This document shows positions 42,261-53,129 of a stretch of 64,000 bases of DNA, in pieces. The stretch lies in NCBI GenBank assembly GCA_030704615.1, contig CM060732.1:80499171-80563170 (forward strand), given 5' to 3'. The translations under genes were made by a program, and so were the position numbers. The notes beneath the pieces are model-generated. The model saw only the letters and a program-made list of their open reading frames with translations, was not told where the DNA came from and searched no databases. Origin of the DNA: Takakia lepidozioides. Taxonomy: Eukaryota; Streptophyta; Takakiopsida; Takakiales; Takakiaceae. Numbering within the stretch: position 1 is the stretch's first letter; the number at the start of each line of letters is the position of its first letter.

Positions 42261-43946
42261 ATGGATGTGATTTTGTCTGTGTTTTTTGAATGCAGGTACT
42301 GTAAGTTCTCCCTGTTGGAGAAAGGTCATCTGTCCTTTCAGCCGCCATTCTTCCTCGCATGGAGGAACCCTGGAGCTGACTCCATGTACACTGACGTTAT
42401 CGTGAAGGAGTGGCATCTGGAGCATTTGCGCGACTGCCCTTGGTATGTAGACCTTCTGCCCGGCTCGCTCGACTCATCCGAGTTCCAATTGAAGCTGGAT
42501 GCGGAGGCCCGACCAAACCGAGCTCCGCTGCCTCCGCTGGGTCCAAAGGAGGTGAAAGCACTTGTCAAGTCCAGGAAAGCGGCAGAGCTTGCTTAGGCAG
42601 GTATTCAGGAGAATTTGAATGACAAGAATAAAGGACAAATGAAAAGGACACGGAAACATGGGAGTAAAATAACCCCCAAAAAATAGAAATTCATTGGGGC
42701 ACCAGAGGAGGCGCAGGAGGGGCCCCAAGGGAGTGACTCCGACGACGACGACGACTTTGTGCAAGGTCCTGCGACTGCTGCTGCTGCTGCTACCAAGTCA
42801 CCGGTCGTCCGGGTTCCCAAGTCAGTTCGGACTGGGACTGGCTCTGCCAAGAAGTTGGCATTTGAGGGCGAGCCTACACGGCGGTATTCGGCGGTGACGT
42901 TTCCGCAAAGGCCAAAGTTAGAATCCCCAACTATCATCCAATGCGTCAATGAGAGCTTTCTTGATGCTCTGGCTGCCAGGGCGAAGAAGGTGGCACACAA
43001 CAAGTCTCTGGAGGAGCTGAAGGGGAAAGCCAAGAAAAGGGCTGCTGCTACAAAGCCTAAAGACACCCTTGGTTTGGAAGCCATGATGGAATTCTTCACG
43101 GCTGTGAGCACGGATTGCAAGAGCACTCGGGGGGGGGGGGGGGGGGGGGGGGGGTTTGAGGTGGAGAGAGCCTGCGATATGATTCTCCTCGATATTCCAG
43201 ATGGGGAGCTGTTGTGGGCGTGGATGGTGTGCCCACCTAGAACAGGTTTACGGAGGACTACTGGATAGCCGGGTTTGGGTTGGCGGGGATGCTCCTGGAT
43301 GACAGTGGATGTATGGTGGTCCTTGCCACAAGAGGGAAGACCACAAGAGTGTTGTGGCAAGGTGGACACCAAAAAGTGTCACCCCGGTCCTCCTGAAAAA
43401 ATGGTTCTGCATCAATACGCAGGGGTTGCGAACAGAGGGCCAGAGTGTAAGTTATCAATCTATTGCATTCACTTCATATTGTGGTGTATCTAAACTAGAC
43501 CCTGGAGTGGATCCCTCTTTTGTTGGATGTGCAGACATTGGTGTTTGAGGCATATTGTTTTGTGAAGAGAGGGTCTACGTTCAAATTCCGCAATGACGGT
43601 CGTCTTGTTGATGCCGTTGTGGACCCTGTTACCTACGATGTCCTCTACAACTATGTGCGCCAATCCAGTATGCCGAAGGACACAAAGACAGGCAAACCGT
43701 GGCGGTACAGCCGGACCCGGAGCCCTGCTTTCATCCAAACCCTCATGGAGACGTGCTCGGATGTCCAAGGGTGGATTCTTGACCTCACATGCGGCACGGG
43801 TAAGCCTTCATGTGCACATTTTGTCCCCTGGCCCGATTGCATGCCGCACGCCGCATGCTACTAACCACCCGCTTTGTCCCCCAGGTGCTTCAATGTGGGC
43901 AGGGACGTTGTCCGACAGGCATGTCTTCGCCTTCGCCTTGCAATAA
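42261..43946 (+). pseudogene. MULE second gene: methyltransferase-like protein
   Basis: N-terminal part has CRYCKFSLLEKGHL and HLEHLRDCPWY, a possible zinc finger, then PLGPKEVKALVKSRKAAELA. Two in-frame TAG codons follow (42594, 42684), then DSDDDDDF and VNESFLDALAARAKKVA. After a G run, RACDMILLDIPDGELL and, in the next frame, AGMLLDDSGCMVVLATRGKT. A GTAAG donor near 43448 leads to exon 43535-43799 (TLVFEAYCFVKRGSTFKF ... WILDLTCGTG) and, after a 43800-43884 intron, exon 43885-43946 (ASMWAGTLSDRHVFAFALQ, stop). DIPDG then DLTCGTG at the C-terminus recalls motif IV (DPPY) and motif I (FxGxG) of beta-class N6-adenine/N4-cytosine DNA methyltransferases, which have that order. Frameshifts show decay. 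Confidence 0.5.
43129..43154 (+). repeat. Run of about 26 G residues
   Basis: Interrupts the methyltransferase-like reading frame; length change here would shift the frame, which fits the frame switch seen just after it. Confidence 0.9.
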
Positions 43947-44104
43947 AATGTTGCATTTCATTGCTATGACGAGTCCACTGGTGCCACATTCCAACTTCAC
44001 ATGACCCTATTTCCGTGCCTCCTAACCCTATTTCCGTGGACACACAATGGTCCGCTCATTTTTTTTCCGCTCATGCTCATGCCGCTCATGAAATAGCAGC
44101 CCCC

Positions 44105-45098
44105 TTATTAGCTGATCTACAAATTGACGCTTTAGGCATGACCGGAGCCGGTTGGGCTTTGAAGATTTTGTTGCAACCAAATGCGTCGGGTCCGGATCTC
44201 ACCATCTAGTTAGGATATTTCAGGTCTACCGAAATCAACTTTGTTCTTTATAAAAGTTCAAATCCGTGGATTTCAACTCCTTTTGGGAAGGTTTCCCTGC
44301 TTCTTATTTGTCTTTAATTATCCTTCTTAATTTCGCCGATGGTTCAATTTGGACCACTTGCCCTGTTTGGGCCACGCTTAGAGCCCACCTCTTGTGGAAT
44401 ATTTGGAAAGCCAGATGCACTTTCATTTTCTCTGTAAGCCTGTTTGTGTCAACCCTTTGTAAGTCACTCAGACTTGATGTCTGAAGCTCGCAAGGCTTGG
44501 CTGGTTTTGGGGGTAGCTCTTCGCAGATGCGGTGACAGGAGAAGGGCCCAATTGCTTGAAGATTTTGATGGAACATGGGGCAGAGGTGGACGGCTCTGTT
44601 CAAGGGAATCTAATTCTAGAATTACCTGGTGCGACGCTCTCCCACAAAGCTGGTAGCTCCCTCAGCACTATGCGATCACCTGTGGGTGGTGAAGACTCGG
44701 AGGTCAATTGGTGGATAAAAGGTCTTCTAAGATGGACAAGACTCGGGCCCAACTCTCTTATGGTAGTATCAGCTGACTGTAGATCCCAGGGCCTCGGAAA
44801 ACATGTGTCTTTAGCTCTTTTGGGCTTTCTAGGCTGGCTGTTGGATTTTTGCTTTGTTTAGATGTAGCTTCTCGTTACCTTTTTCGCTTATGGCTAAGTC
44901 TGCCCCTCTTGGGCTAGCTTCTATAGCCTTTCCTTCTCTTTCTTCCCTGTCTCAAAGTTGTGTCTTCGTGAATCAGCCTGCATGGCACTTTTCATAGAGG
45001 TTCTTTTAACTCTTTGTATCTCATGGACATTTTAAGTTCTTTATCTATAAAGTTCATGAGGCCTCCGTCCCTCTTCTTGAAATAAAAATAAAAATAAC
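44105..45098 (+). mobile_element. LINE (L1-type) 3' end
   Basis: Broken plus frames read LQIDALGMTGAGWALKILLQ and CPVWATLRAHLLWNIWKARC followed by TFIF, resembling the C-terminal region of plant L1-type reverse transcriptase proteins. A 3' UTR follows and ends in GAAATAAAAATAAAAATAAC (45079-45098), an A-rich tail. 5' truncated, or continued on the far side of the MULE that inserted at 44104. No reverse transcriptase core present. Confidence 0.6.
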
Positions 45099-46740
45099 AC
45101 TCTAGAACTCAGCCACCACGAAGCAACTTGATTATAAATAAATAAATAAATGTAAAATCCATGAACATAATGTATGATTTCAACTATTGAAATGGCTATT
45201 TTAACTGTGAAAGATGTTATTTTCTCCTCTCACTATCAAGGGGCCTGAGCTGTGAGCTGACGCTCCCAGGTGTTTCCTTTTTCCAAAAAACAAAAAGGCG
45301 CATTTCAACAAAATGACCGATTTCAATTATTGAAATGAGTCCCTTCAATTTATATTTCCAAAACATGTCATTGTCTTACTGATGTGATTTCCTTTAGCCA
45401 TTTTGACTTTTACAGCTAATACCATATCCAGGCTATGTGTATTGTTTTCTTCATAGGTGTGTAAGTTGAATTGAAACTAGGGCATAAATACATCCTGAAT
45501 ATGTTGAAGCGGCTTGGCCCGGGTTTGCCTCCGATCAGGATTTCGATAAGTTACACCCAATGTCCAAGGGGGTGGGTTGATTTCAACTAGGTTCTCAGAT
45601 TTTTCAGATCTGGGAGGTCGGGTCCAGGGGCTTTGTAGACATTGTGATCTCGAAACGGACACCAGTCATACCCGTGACACTAAGTCAACTTCAAACTCAA
45701 ACTGCTTATTACATAATATTACTATTTTTTGCTCTACATGTGATTGTAATTCTGAATATGTTGCCAATTTTCAACATGTCTTGTTTCCATCATTGTCACA
45801 TTGACTTCCTGATCTTACCTTGATTTGGTCACTGTCACCCAGCACCAACGTCCCCCAAACTTTAATTTGAGTTGAATGAGCCAATGGGCCCCCTCATTCT
45901 CAAAACCAACCGGCTAAACTAAAGTGGGTTGGGGAGTCAGTTGCTTCCCCTTAGTGGTAACTACAATCCTCAATTTTCTATGTAAACTTCCTCAGTAAAT
46001 TTCCTAAGGTTTCAATTATCACTTGGAAATTCCTCAAAAGCACTCGGCTAGTTACAACTGGCTTCTGGTTCTCCCCGTTGGTTGCCCAACACCCATGTAG
46101 TGCTTGTAAAGGTCTATTTGCGAGGGCTACATTGGTCGGGAACGCAATGTGAACTAGCAGAAGGCTACAGCTATAGCCTTTCTGAAAGTGAAAGTTGAGG
46201 TTTCCAAGTTTCTGCATTAGATGGAACTGGAAACTTCCAGAAAACAGCTGGGTGCTCTTTGCATCTGGCCAATGTTGTGGTCGCAAGTCTCCTCAAGACG
46301 CACTGTAGTTAGTCAAGTAATGGGCAAATGTATGTCTGGAAGGCTGGCAATGCTGCTTGCGCGATTTAGGGTCAGACGATTTGTTTGTAAAAGGTATGGG
46401 CATAACAAGAAAGCATAATTGGTCGGCTGCTTACATATAGGTTCCCGCCAAAATGGGACAACCCATTTTCGTGACTGTCCCACAAATCCCTGGGAGCGGA
46501 ATGCTCGGAATGGTTGAGTTCTGCAAGTGTGTTTGGAATGTGATATTCTTTTACTGTTGGGAGAGTATGGGAGATGTATGTCTTCAAGGCCTGAGACGCC
46601 CTGGGGCTTTTGATAGTTTTACTTCGGAAAAACACAAAGCTGGAACTCCTTCTGTTGGTCTCTAGCCCTAGTCAAGTGTGGCACTCAATCATTTCAGCTG
46701 GCATTTTGTTTCACATGTACAACCAGTATTTTTTACCAAG
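45099..46740. other. Unassigned stretch with a retroposon-like tail
   Basis: 45237-45300 repeats the CAAGGGGCCT...CTCCCAGGTGTTTCC plus A-rich motif of 36953-37015. Around 46370-46510 the plus frames read FVCKRYGHNKKA and GTTHFRDCPTNPWERNARNG, which could be coding exons with a zinc-knuckle-like start, but no splice chain could be fixed. Confidence 0.3.
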
Positions 46741-46747
46741 TCTCAGA

Positions 46748-49700
46748 GACAAGAACTTGCACTGAAGCGTCGCCAAGAAGAAAGGGCCGAGCAGATGAAA
46801 ATGTGAAATTTCTTGGAAGTGTTTTAGCAAGTTGTAAGAATATCTAGTAGATTAATATCAGACTGTTGATGATTAAGAATTCAAATGCTGTTGGTGTGTG
46901 ATGTATGTTGTCATGTGTTCTTATGTAGCAACCATGTTTACCCAAATTTTGCCAATCACTAACGTGACATTGTGGTCAACTCATTGGCAAACTCAACTTT
47001 ATTATTTTCAGAGTCAGTTCTTATGTGGTGTGGGGAGCCCTACTAGTATTATATCCCTGCACTGCTGCACTTGCAAGAATGGGAGTTTTAGTTCTAGAGC
47101 AAACTTGACCGTAGCTGTCCTCTTTCTGTCCCTTTTTGAGATGGAGGTAGTACTTGGCAGGAATGAGGAGCAACACAAGCTGTTGATGAGTAGAGAGAGT
47201 AAAAGCAATGTGCAAGAAGGTCAGTTTTTGAATTTGGTTTGTATCTTCTCTTCATCACTGGCTAGGTGAACCTCCCCACACTTCTTTGAGGACAAATATA
47301 AATAGCAGACATACAAATGTGTCAGGTAGTTGTAGATTTATATTGGTGGTGATTATGCAAGAAATGCTGACAGTTCTATTGCATTAGACCTACATTCCAT
47401 GCAATTGGGTTTTGTGGTAATGTTCATTAGGATGCCAAGCCGTACTCCATTCTTTCCATGGACATGTCACAGATGCTAATTCATGACTGGCAGACCTCCT
47501 CCTTTCAGTGTCTAGGTGAGGTAAGATAGACACTTAATATGTATAATTTGGCTTAAAATGCAGACAAGGTTGCCATCATGATAAATAGAAGGACTGTGAG
47601 AAATCAGGAGCGTGAGGCTCGTGAAGCGCGTGAGCGGGAGCAAGAGCAAGAGCGTGACGAAGAAGCCAAGACACGGCCTATGAATGACTTGGTGACTACT
47701 ATGTGTTTGAGATGGTACCTCTACAGTAAAAAGGTTGGACTTGTAGAAGATCCATCTATGTGTCTATGGGAAGGTATTCTTGTCATAGGATGACTGTGGG
47801 TTAGAAGTTTATTGGGAGGTTATTGGGGTTCATTCTTTGTCAGGTGCACTCCAACCACATTCAACATAAGGATCCTTTTGGTGAGGTTCCTTCCCTGTAT
47901 AGCACGGAGAAGAATCTTCATATTTTTATTTTTATTTCTGTTTTTCTTCTCACTAATGTACAAGACAGGTCTCTCTTCCACTAATCATCTTGCTATATTT
48001 CTAGTCCTTAATTAAAGAGTTATTCTAGCAATTGAGATACCTGATGATCTACTTTGTTTCCTGTCGCACAAACCTTCACAAGGGAGTCAGATTGGCTTCG
48101 AGTGCATTGTCACATGTTGTGACAGACCATTTAGCCTGAAACTTCAAAAAGCAAAGGGTCGGGAACCTGTTCAATGCTGAAACAAGTTATGTATTGAAGT
48201 AACATTCTTATCTGAAAGTTTTCTCTTTGATATCAGTTTTTCCACGGTGCTCGAATGGGTTGAATTTGGTGCTACAAGTTGGCAAGGCATTGTTCAGGAG
48301 AATGGTACTGATTTGAATGAGGACTGGGATAAATTTGATGTCGAAGGTCTGCCCCCCTTCCCCACCTATTGAGGCTTGATTGTACCTCACTTAAGTGGCT
48401 AGACCAGTTTACTTCGTGTATGAGTAGATAATGTTCTGGTGGTCTTTCTACAAATGAATTTGGATATGTTGCGTATTAGTAAAGGTCTGATGTGATCGAA
48501 ATTGATGCATATGTACTAGAAGCTTGAGCCATCACACTCCTCCTCTCTTGTCTCAACCAGGGGTCCTTTTTCTTTTCTGTGTTCTTAAAAATGAGGGAAA
48601 GTGGAAACACAAAAGAACAAGTTCGATTCTCTCTCACTGTGGAGACTAGACTTGATAAGGTTGGATCAGTCCTGACCAGTGATGCATTTGTAGCCACAAA
48701 ATTTCTGTTAGAAATCACTGAAAGGGGCTATATCTGATACCTATCAGAGGCCTAGGGTATTTAGCTACTGACTCAGCAGATACACAGTTGATTGCATGTT
48801 AATTCTCCCAGGCTCCACAGCAGAGTCTACATTTCTAATTAGTAGCCAGAGGAAAATGAGCATGCTCCCCTCTTGTCTTCCTCCTTCATTTTTTCTGATC
48901 AATTATTCCTTTTCGCAGCTTTGGCTAAGCCCTGGAAGTAAGGCAGCCGAAGAGAAAGAGTTTTTTGACATCCATTTGGCACCCTTCTACAGAATTCATG
49001 AGCAGGTACACATTGATGGAAGTTGTCAAGGGTGTGAGATAGGGGCATGTTTTTCTAGGGATGGAAGGATGTGTGTAGCAAGTAGGTCTTTTAAGATGTA
49101 TGCATTGGTGGATGCATGCAAGTTAAAGTATGTACAACGTGGCATATGTGTGCAGCTAAGTTTGTAGGTATTTGTGTCTCATGTTTAATGTACTAGAGGC
49201 ATTGACATCAATGCCTTCACGTGATACATGTATGAAAGACAGTAGAAGGATTTGTTCTTAATTGGTATGTGGATTACCAGCTCTATCACGCAGTGAGAGT
49301 TTGTTCAAAACAAACTCTTTGTAAATCTTTGAAGCACCTCTTGCATTGGTGAGGACCTCAGCGATTTGAGGGTTGGCATCTGGCTTGCAGACATTGTTAC
49401 CAAAATTGTCACCTGGCTTGGAGTAGCAGATTGTTTTGCCCCGCGACTCTTTATCTCTAGGTGTGTGTTTTTGTATTGTGACGGGTGAGATCAGGTAAAG
49501 ATAGCACTCTCTGGGATCATGTGCATGTTGGATAAGAATGCAGGGATGTTGATGGATGCAAATTACACATGTATAGAATTGTACATGTATTTGGACAAGG
49601 AAAATCATAGCATGTGTGTTTAGGTAAGATGTCCCTCTGTACACTAATGTTTGATCTTACCTACAAATAACAATTGAGTGACCACCTTGTTTGCTATGAA

Positions 49701-50689
49701 TTGTGTTGTGTGATGGGCATGTATGCAGCCTCCCTGGTACCTTGAGGAGGAAGACTATTGTGGTATAAGTGATACCTGCAGCTATTGCACCACGGTACTT
49801 TCATCAATTTTTTCCTTGAGAGTGTTTGGGAATCCTTAATGAAAACACCAATATCGTACTGTCCTACTTAGCACCCACTCCCTGCCTCGCCTTGCTCTCA
49901 TCCAAGGGCTTGTGACCAGAAGCCCTTCAGCCCTCTTGGGTCCCCTTCCAAGGGTCTGTTTTCTGTGTCATATGGGGCACTAGAAAAAGAGAAATGGAGA
50001 TAGAATCTGCATGATTCTACATAGTTTGGGACAAGTTTATAGCCATGGTGATGACATGTGGTTCTGTTTTTTCGATTTTTGCACAGGTAATGAAGGACTT
50101 TGAAGAATGTCAGCAATTAACAGCTAAGTTTCTATATTTCCTGAACATGTTATTGAAATTTCAATAATTAATATATGTTAATACTTAATCTTTAGCCAAA
50201 ATTAATAGTTTGTAGTCAATAATTTGCATACCTCTTAATGACTTTTGAGCTTCCACCTTTTTGTTTCTAGCTCCCAGTTGTGTGGCTTCTTGCTGTTTGT
50301 GTACGTTTTGGTCATGGTTATTGTGTCTTTTCATCTTCTTCTTTGCTGTGTTCTTGGCTTTAGTCATGATCATTGTGTTTTTCCATCTTTCTCTTCCTCT
50401 TTCAGTTTTTTCAATAATCAGCTTTGTCTCTTCAGCTTCCACTTTCTATTGCTTCCACCCTCCATAAAAGCTGATTGTGTTTAGGACGCATTGCTAATTG
50501 TTTGAGTATAGAAGATCTGAAGCACATATTGTCTAGCTATTACTTCTTTCCCTTGTCTTCATTGTTTTCAGGTAATCTTGTCTTTTCAGGTAATGTGATG
50601 GCTGTGAGGCGCAACCGACCTCTTTTGACTGTAGATGATCTTGATTACAGTGTGAGAGATGTACTTTTTGAGTGTATTGTTTTGAGCAG
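46748..50689 (+). CDS. Unidentified intron-rich gene (candidate exons)
   Basis: A series of short open stretches with splice signals on the plus strand: about 46750-46806 (RQELALKRRQEERAEQMK), about 47144-47219 (EVVLGRNEEQHKLLMSRESK), 47564-47691 (MINRRTVRNQEREAREARER, charged coiled coil), about 48240-48345 (VLEWVEFGATSWQGIVQENG), 48919-49005 (LWLSPGSKAAEEKEFFDIHL, exactly 29 codons, CGCAG to GTAC), 49729-49794 (PPWYLEEEDYCGISDTCSYC, 22 codons), about 50087-50127 (VMKDFEECQQLTA) and 50590-50689 (RRNRPLLTVDDLDYSVRDVL). Introns of several hundred bases. I recognise no family. The exon chain and phases are not proven, and more than one gene or a pseudogene is possible. Confidence 0.4.
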
Positions 50690-51084
50690 GTATCAAAATT
50701 TTGAGAAGACTAACACAGAATCTTCTTCATTTTCTTACCTTCATGCTGATGTGATAGACAAATTTGGCATCCAAACTGTCACAATCACCATCAATAGCAA
50801 CCTCGTGAAGAACCATGAGAGCTGTTTTGTCAAAGAGGTAGCATTGAGGATTGAGAACTTGCCTTGCATCCTAAACAGAAGTGGGAGAAAGGGGATAACG
50901 ACGTGGCAATAAGGATAAGCTCTGCCACAACAGTTGAGATGCTTTTTCCATTCGTTCCCGTTGTGGAACTCTATTTCTTTCCAACAAAATCAATCTCCGA
51001 GTTTGTATCACGCACGGGATAAAAGTTTGTCACATCAGTCCTGAAGATATCCAGATCGTAAGTTCAAAACCTATGTTTTTTTAC
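50690..51084. other. Downstream part of the unidentified gene region
   Basis: Open plus frame to 50912 (SYLHADVIDKFGIQTVTITI, VALRIENLPCILNRSG) may be a further exon. Then non-coding sequence up to the MULE left end at 51085. Confidence 0.3.
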
Positions 51085-51609
51085 GGGGAATGCTAGATCA
51101 TAAGTTTGGAGGCGTGAGCCTGTGAGCCCAGGAGCCCGTGAGCTTAAGATAGGCTCACGCCACGTCAGCATGGAATCCGGAAATTGCTGGCCCTATTCCC
51201 GCGGGAGGAGCCAATTTCTGCGGATAAATTAACCATTTTCAGTTATTCTAGATCACATCTGTTACATCCATTCCATCTATTGTTTCATCCATTTAGATGT
51301 GGTTTACATACCAAGTCCTTGCATGCCACGAAATGGATGAATGTAGTTGTGTTTGAATGGAACATCATCCGACATATTGGGGACGAAATAGTGGATGTGG
51401 ATGCATAGTTCTCTGCATAGATGAATGTGGTCACGTCTTGTATGTACGCACGTATGTAATCCCTCCACATGTACGCACCCAATAATGCATATGTGGAGTG
51501 AGGAGTGTCTGTATAGATTGATTTTTTTAGAAGAACGGATGGAGTAAGCAGGAAGGGTGTGGTGTTGTGGAGCTTGTGTGCAGCTGCCCATCCCCAGCAA
51601 ACAAGGGTG

Positions 51610-52345
51610 GAAAAACAAAACATGTGTGGGATATGTAGAGAAAACGTGCTCCGCAAATGCCCTGAAAACAGTGTGCGGCACCGCTCACTATTTTCCAGGC
51701 ATCTGCGAGGGAACGAAAAAACGAAAAAAAAAAAAAACCTTGCGTGGTTGGGCATCTGCAGAGAAAACATGCTCCGCAGATGCCTTGAAACAGTGTGCGG
51801 CATCGCACACTGTTTTCCGGGCATCTGCGAGGGAACGATAAAAAAAAAAAAAAACTTGTGTAGGATGGGCATCTGCAAAGAAAACATGCTCCGTAGATGC
51901 CCTGAAACAGTGTGTGGTGCCGCACATTACTTTCCGGGCATCTGCTAGGAAATGAAAAAACGAAAAAAAAAAAAAAAAAAAAAAAAAAACTTGTGTGAGA
52001 TAGGCATCTGCAGAGAAAACATGCTCCACAGATGCCCTGAAACAGTGTGTGGTGCCGCACACTGTTTTCCGGGCATCTGCTAGGGAACGAAAAAACAGAA
52101 AAAAAAAAAAAAAAAAAAAAACATGTGTGGGATGTGCAACTGCAGATAAAACGTGCACCACAGATGCCCTGAAAATAGTGTGCGGTGCCGCATACGTGTC
52201 AGGGCATTTGCGTGGGAACGAAAAAAAAAAAAAAAAACCGTGTGTGGGATGGACAGCTGCAAAGAAAACGTGCACCGCAGATGCCCTGAAACTATTGTGC
52301 GGTGCCGCACACTACTTTCAAGGCATCTGCGTGGGAACCTGCCTA
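51610..52345. repeat. Six tandem hairpin units in MULE copy 2
   Basis: Same units as at 30470-31110, starting near 51622, 51741, 51858, 51992, 52122 and 52241, one more than copy 1. Long A runs separate them (up to about 25 A at 51965-51990). Stem example: GCAGATGCCCTGAAACAGTG paired with CACTGTTTTCCGGGCATCTG. Confidence 0.85.
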
Positions 52346-52444
52346 AAGTGCATTCACTGGGCTCACGAGATGGGCGCAGATGCCGGAGTGTTGTAAATAA
52401 AGATGGACAGGCGATGTTGCAGGCAAGGGTGACATCTATCATGG

Positions 52445-52474
52445 AAGGTCCTCCCCCCTCCCTCCCTCCCTCCC
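52445..52474. repeat. CCCT-rich simple repeat
   Basis: Repeats of CCCT (about six) in place of the shorter GTCCCCTCCTTC of copy 1, a local slippage expansion. Confidence 0.8.
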
Positions 52475-53129
52475 TTTGGATTTGGTCGTGTGTACACAAT
52501 GGTCACTTCTGGTTCGCTTCTTCAAGATAAAGGCGTATTAGGTTACAATTAGCACCTGTCTGGACTGCACTTGCCTGGATTTCATTTGCATGCATGAGGG
52601 CAACCTGGGAAAGAAGATGAAGTGGGTTCTTTGCAAGCACCTGTACTACATTTTTGTGCGCAGGATGTGTTGTGACCCCAAAAAAGACCAGTACATTCAC
52701 CAGGCCACGCTATCACATACTCTTCTGCAACGTGACAGGTCCAAAACCGATTAAGTAGTGGGCATACTGTTAGTCTGCATTTCATACTATGCGTGGAAAT
52801 TGAGTAACAATGAAGCAATAACATAGTGGTGCTTCAGTATATGTCTTCATTCAATCATTCACTCATGTGTCGGTCCTATGCAACTCATGTAATATATAGT
52901 GATATTCTATCATTGCATAGGCATGGATTGTGCTGTCGTTTGTTTCCCAAAAGTGCTCTTGGATTCTCTTAGTGCGCTGTGCAGTTGAAGGTAGTGTTGG
53001 CCATTCCAACGGGAATAGGCCCCCGTTCTCAGGTCCTCAGGAATAGGTGTTGTTTCCAATACACCCTAGACCGTGGGCTCATGCTTACCAAGTGTGAGCC
53101 TAGGCTCTCGCTTACTGCGCTAAACGTGA

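Larger units (their letters stand above)
37983..44104. mobile_element. 6.1-kb two-gene MULE with central palindrome arrays
   Basis: Left end GAGGTTAGCTATTTCATGAG and the complement of the right end GGGGGCTGCTATTTCATGAG are terminal inverted repeats that extend through GAGCGG/GCATGAGC repeats. Flanks carry an 8-bp duplication TTATTAGC (37975-37982 and 44105-44112), extendable to 9 with one mismatch, as expected for Mutator-like elements. Inside: a transposase gene on the minus strand (40030-38612) and a methyltransferase-like gene on the plus strand (about 42261-43946), transcribed away from a centre of tandem repeats (40040-42250). The right flank is LINE sequence. Confidence 0.85.
51085..53129. 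mobile_element. Non-autonomous MULE (copy 2), right end lost
   Basis: Starts GGGGAATGCTAGATCATAAG and follows copy 1 (29871-31927) through the small ORF, hairpin units, SWIM-like piece and the final TGAGCCTAGGCTC block. It stops at about 53129 (GCGCTAAACGTGA) where copy 1 continues for about 50 bp to its right terminal repeat. No target duplication can be shown. Confidence 0.85.

Noticed and set aside
41330-42289. Repeated plus-strand ORFs (MAKSLGRMAHILEI...)
   Set aside because: Generated by the 146-bp palindromic repeat; 146 is not a multiple of three, so no continuous protein results.
49258-49644. 128-residue minus ORF
   Set aside because: No recognised domain; lies in a presumed intron of plus-strand exons; codon pattern not convincing.
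51285-52275. Long minus-strand ORFs rich in Phe (up to 200 residues) over the MULE hairpin array
   Set aside because: Phe runs come from the A tracts between hairpin units; no conserved domain, and units change frame.
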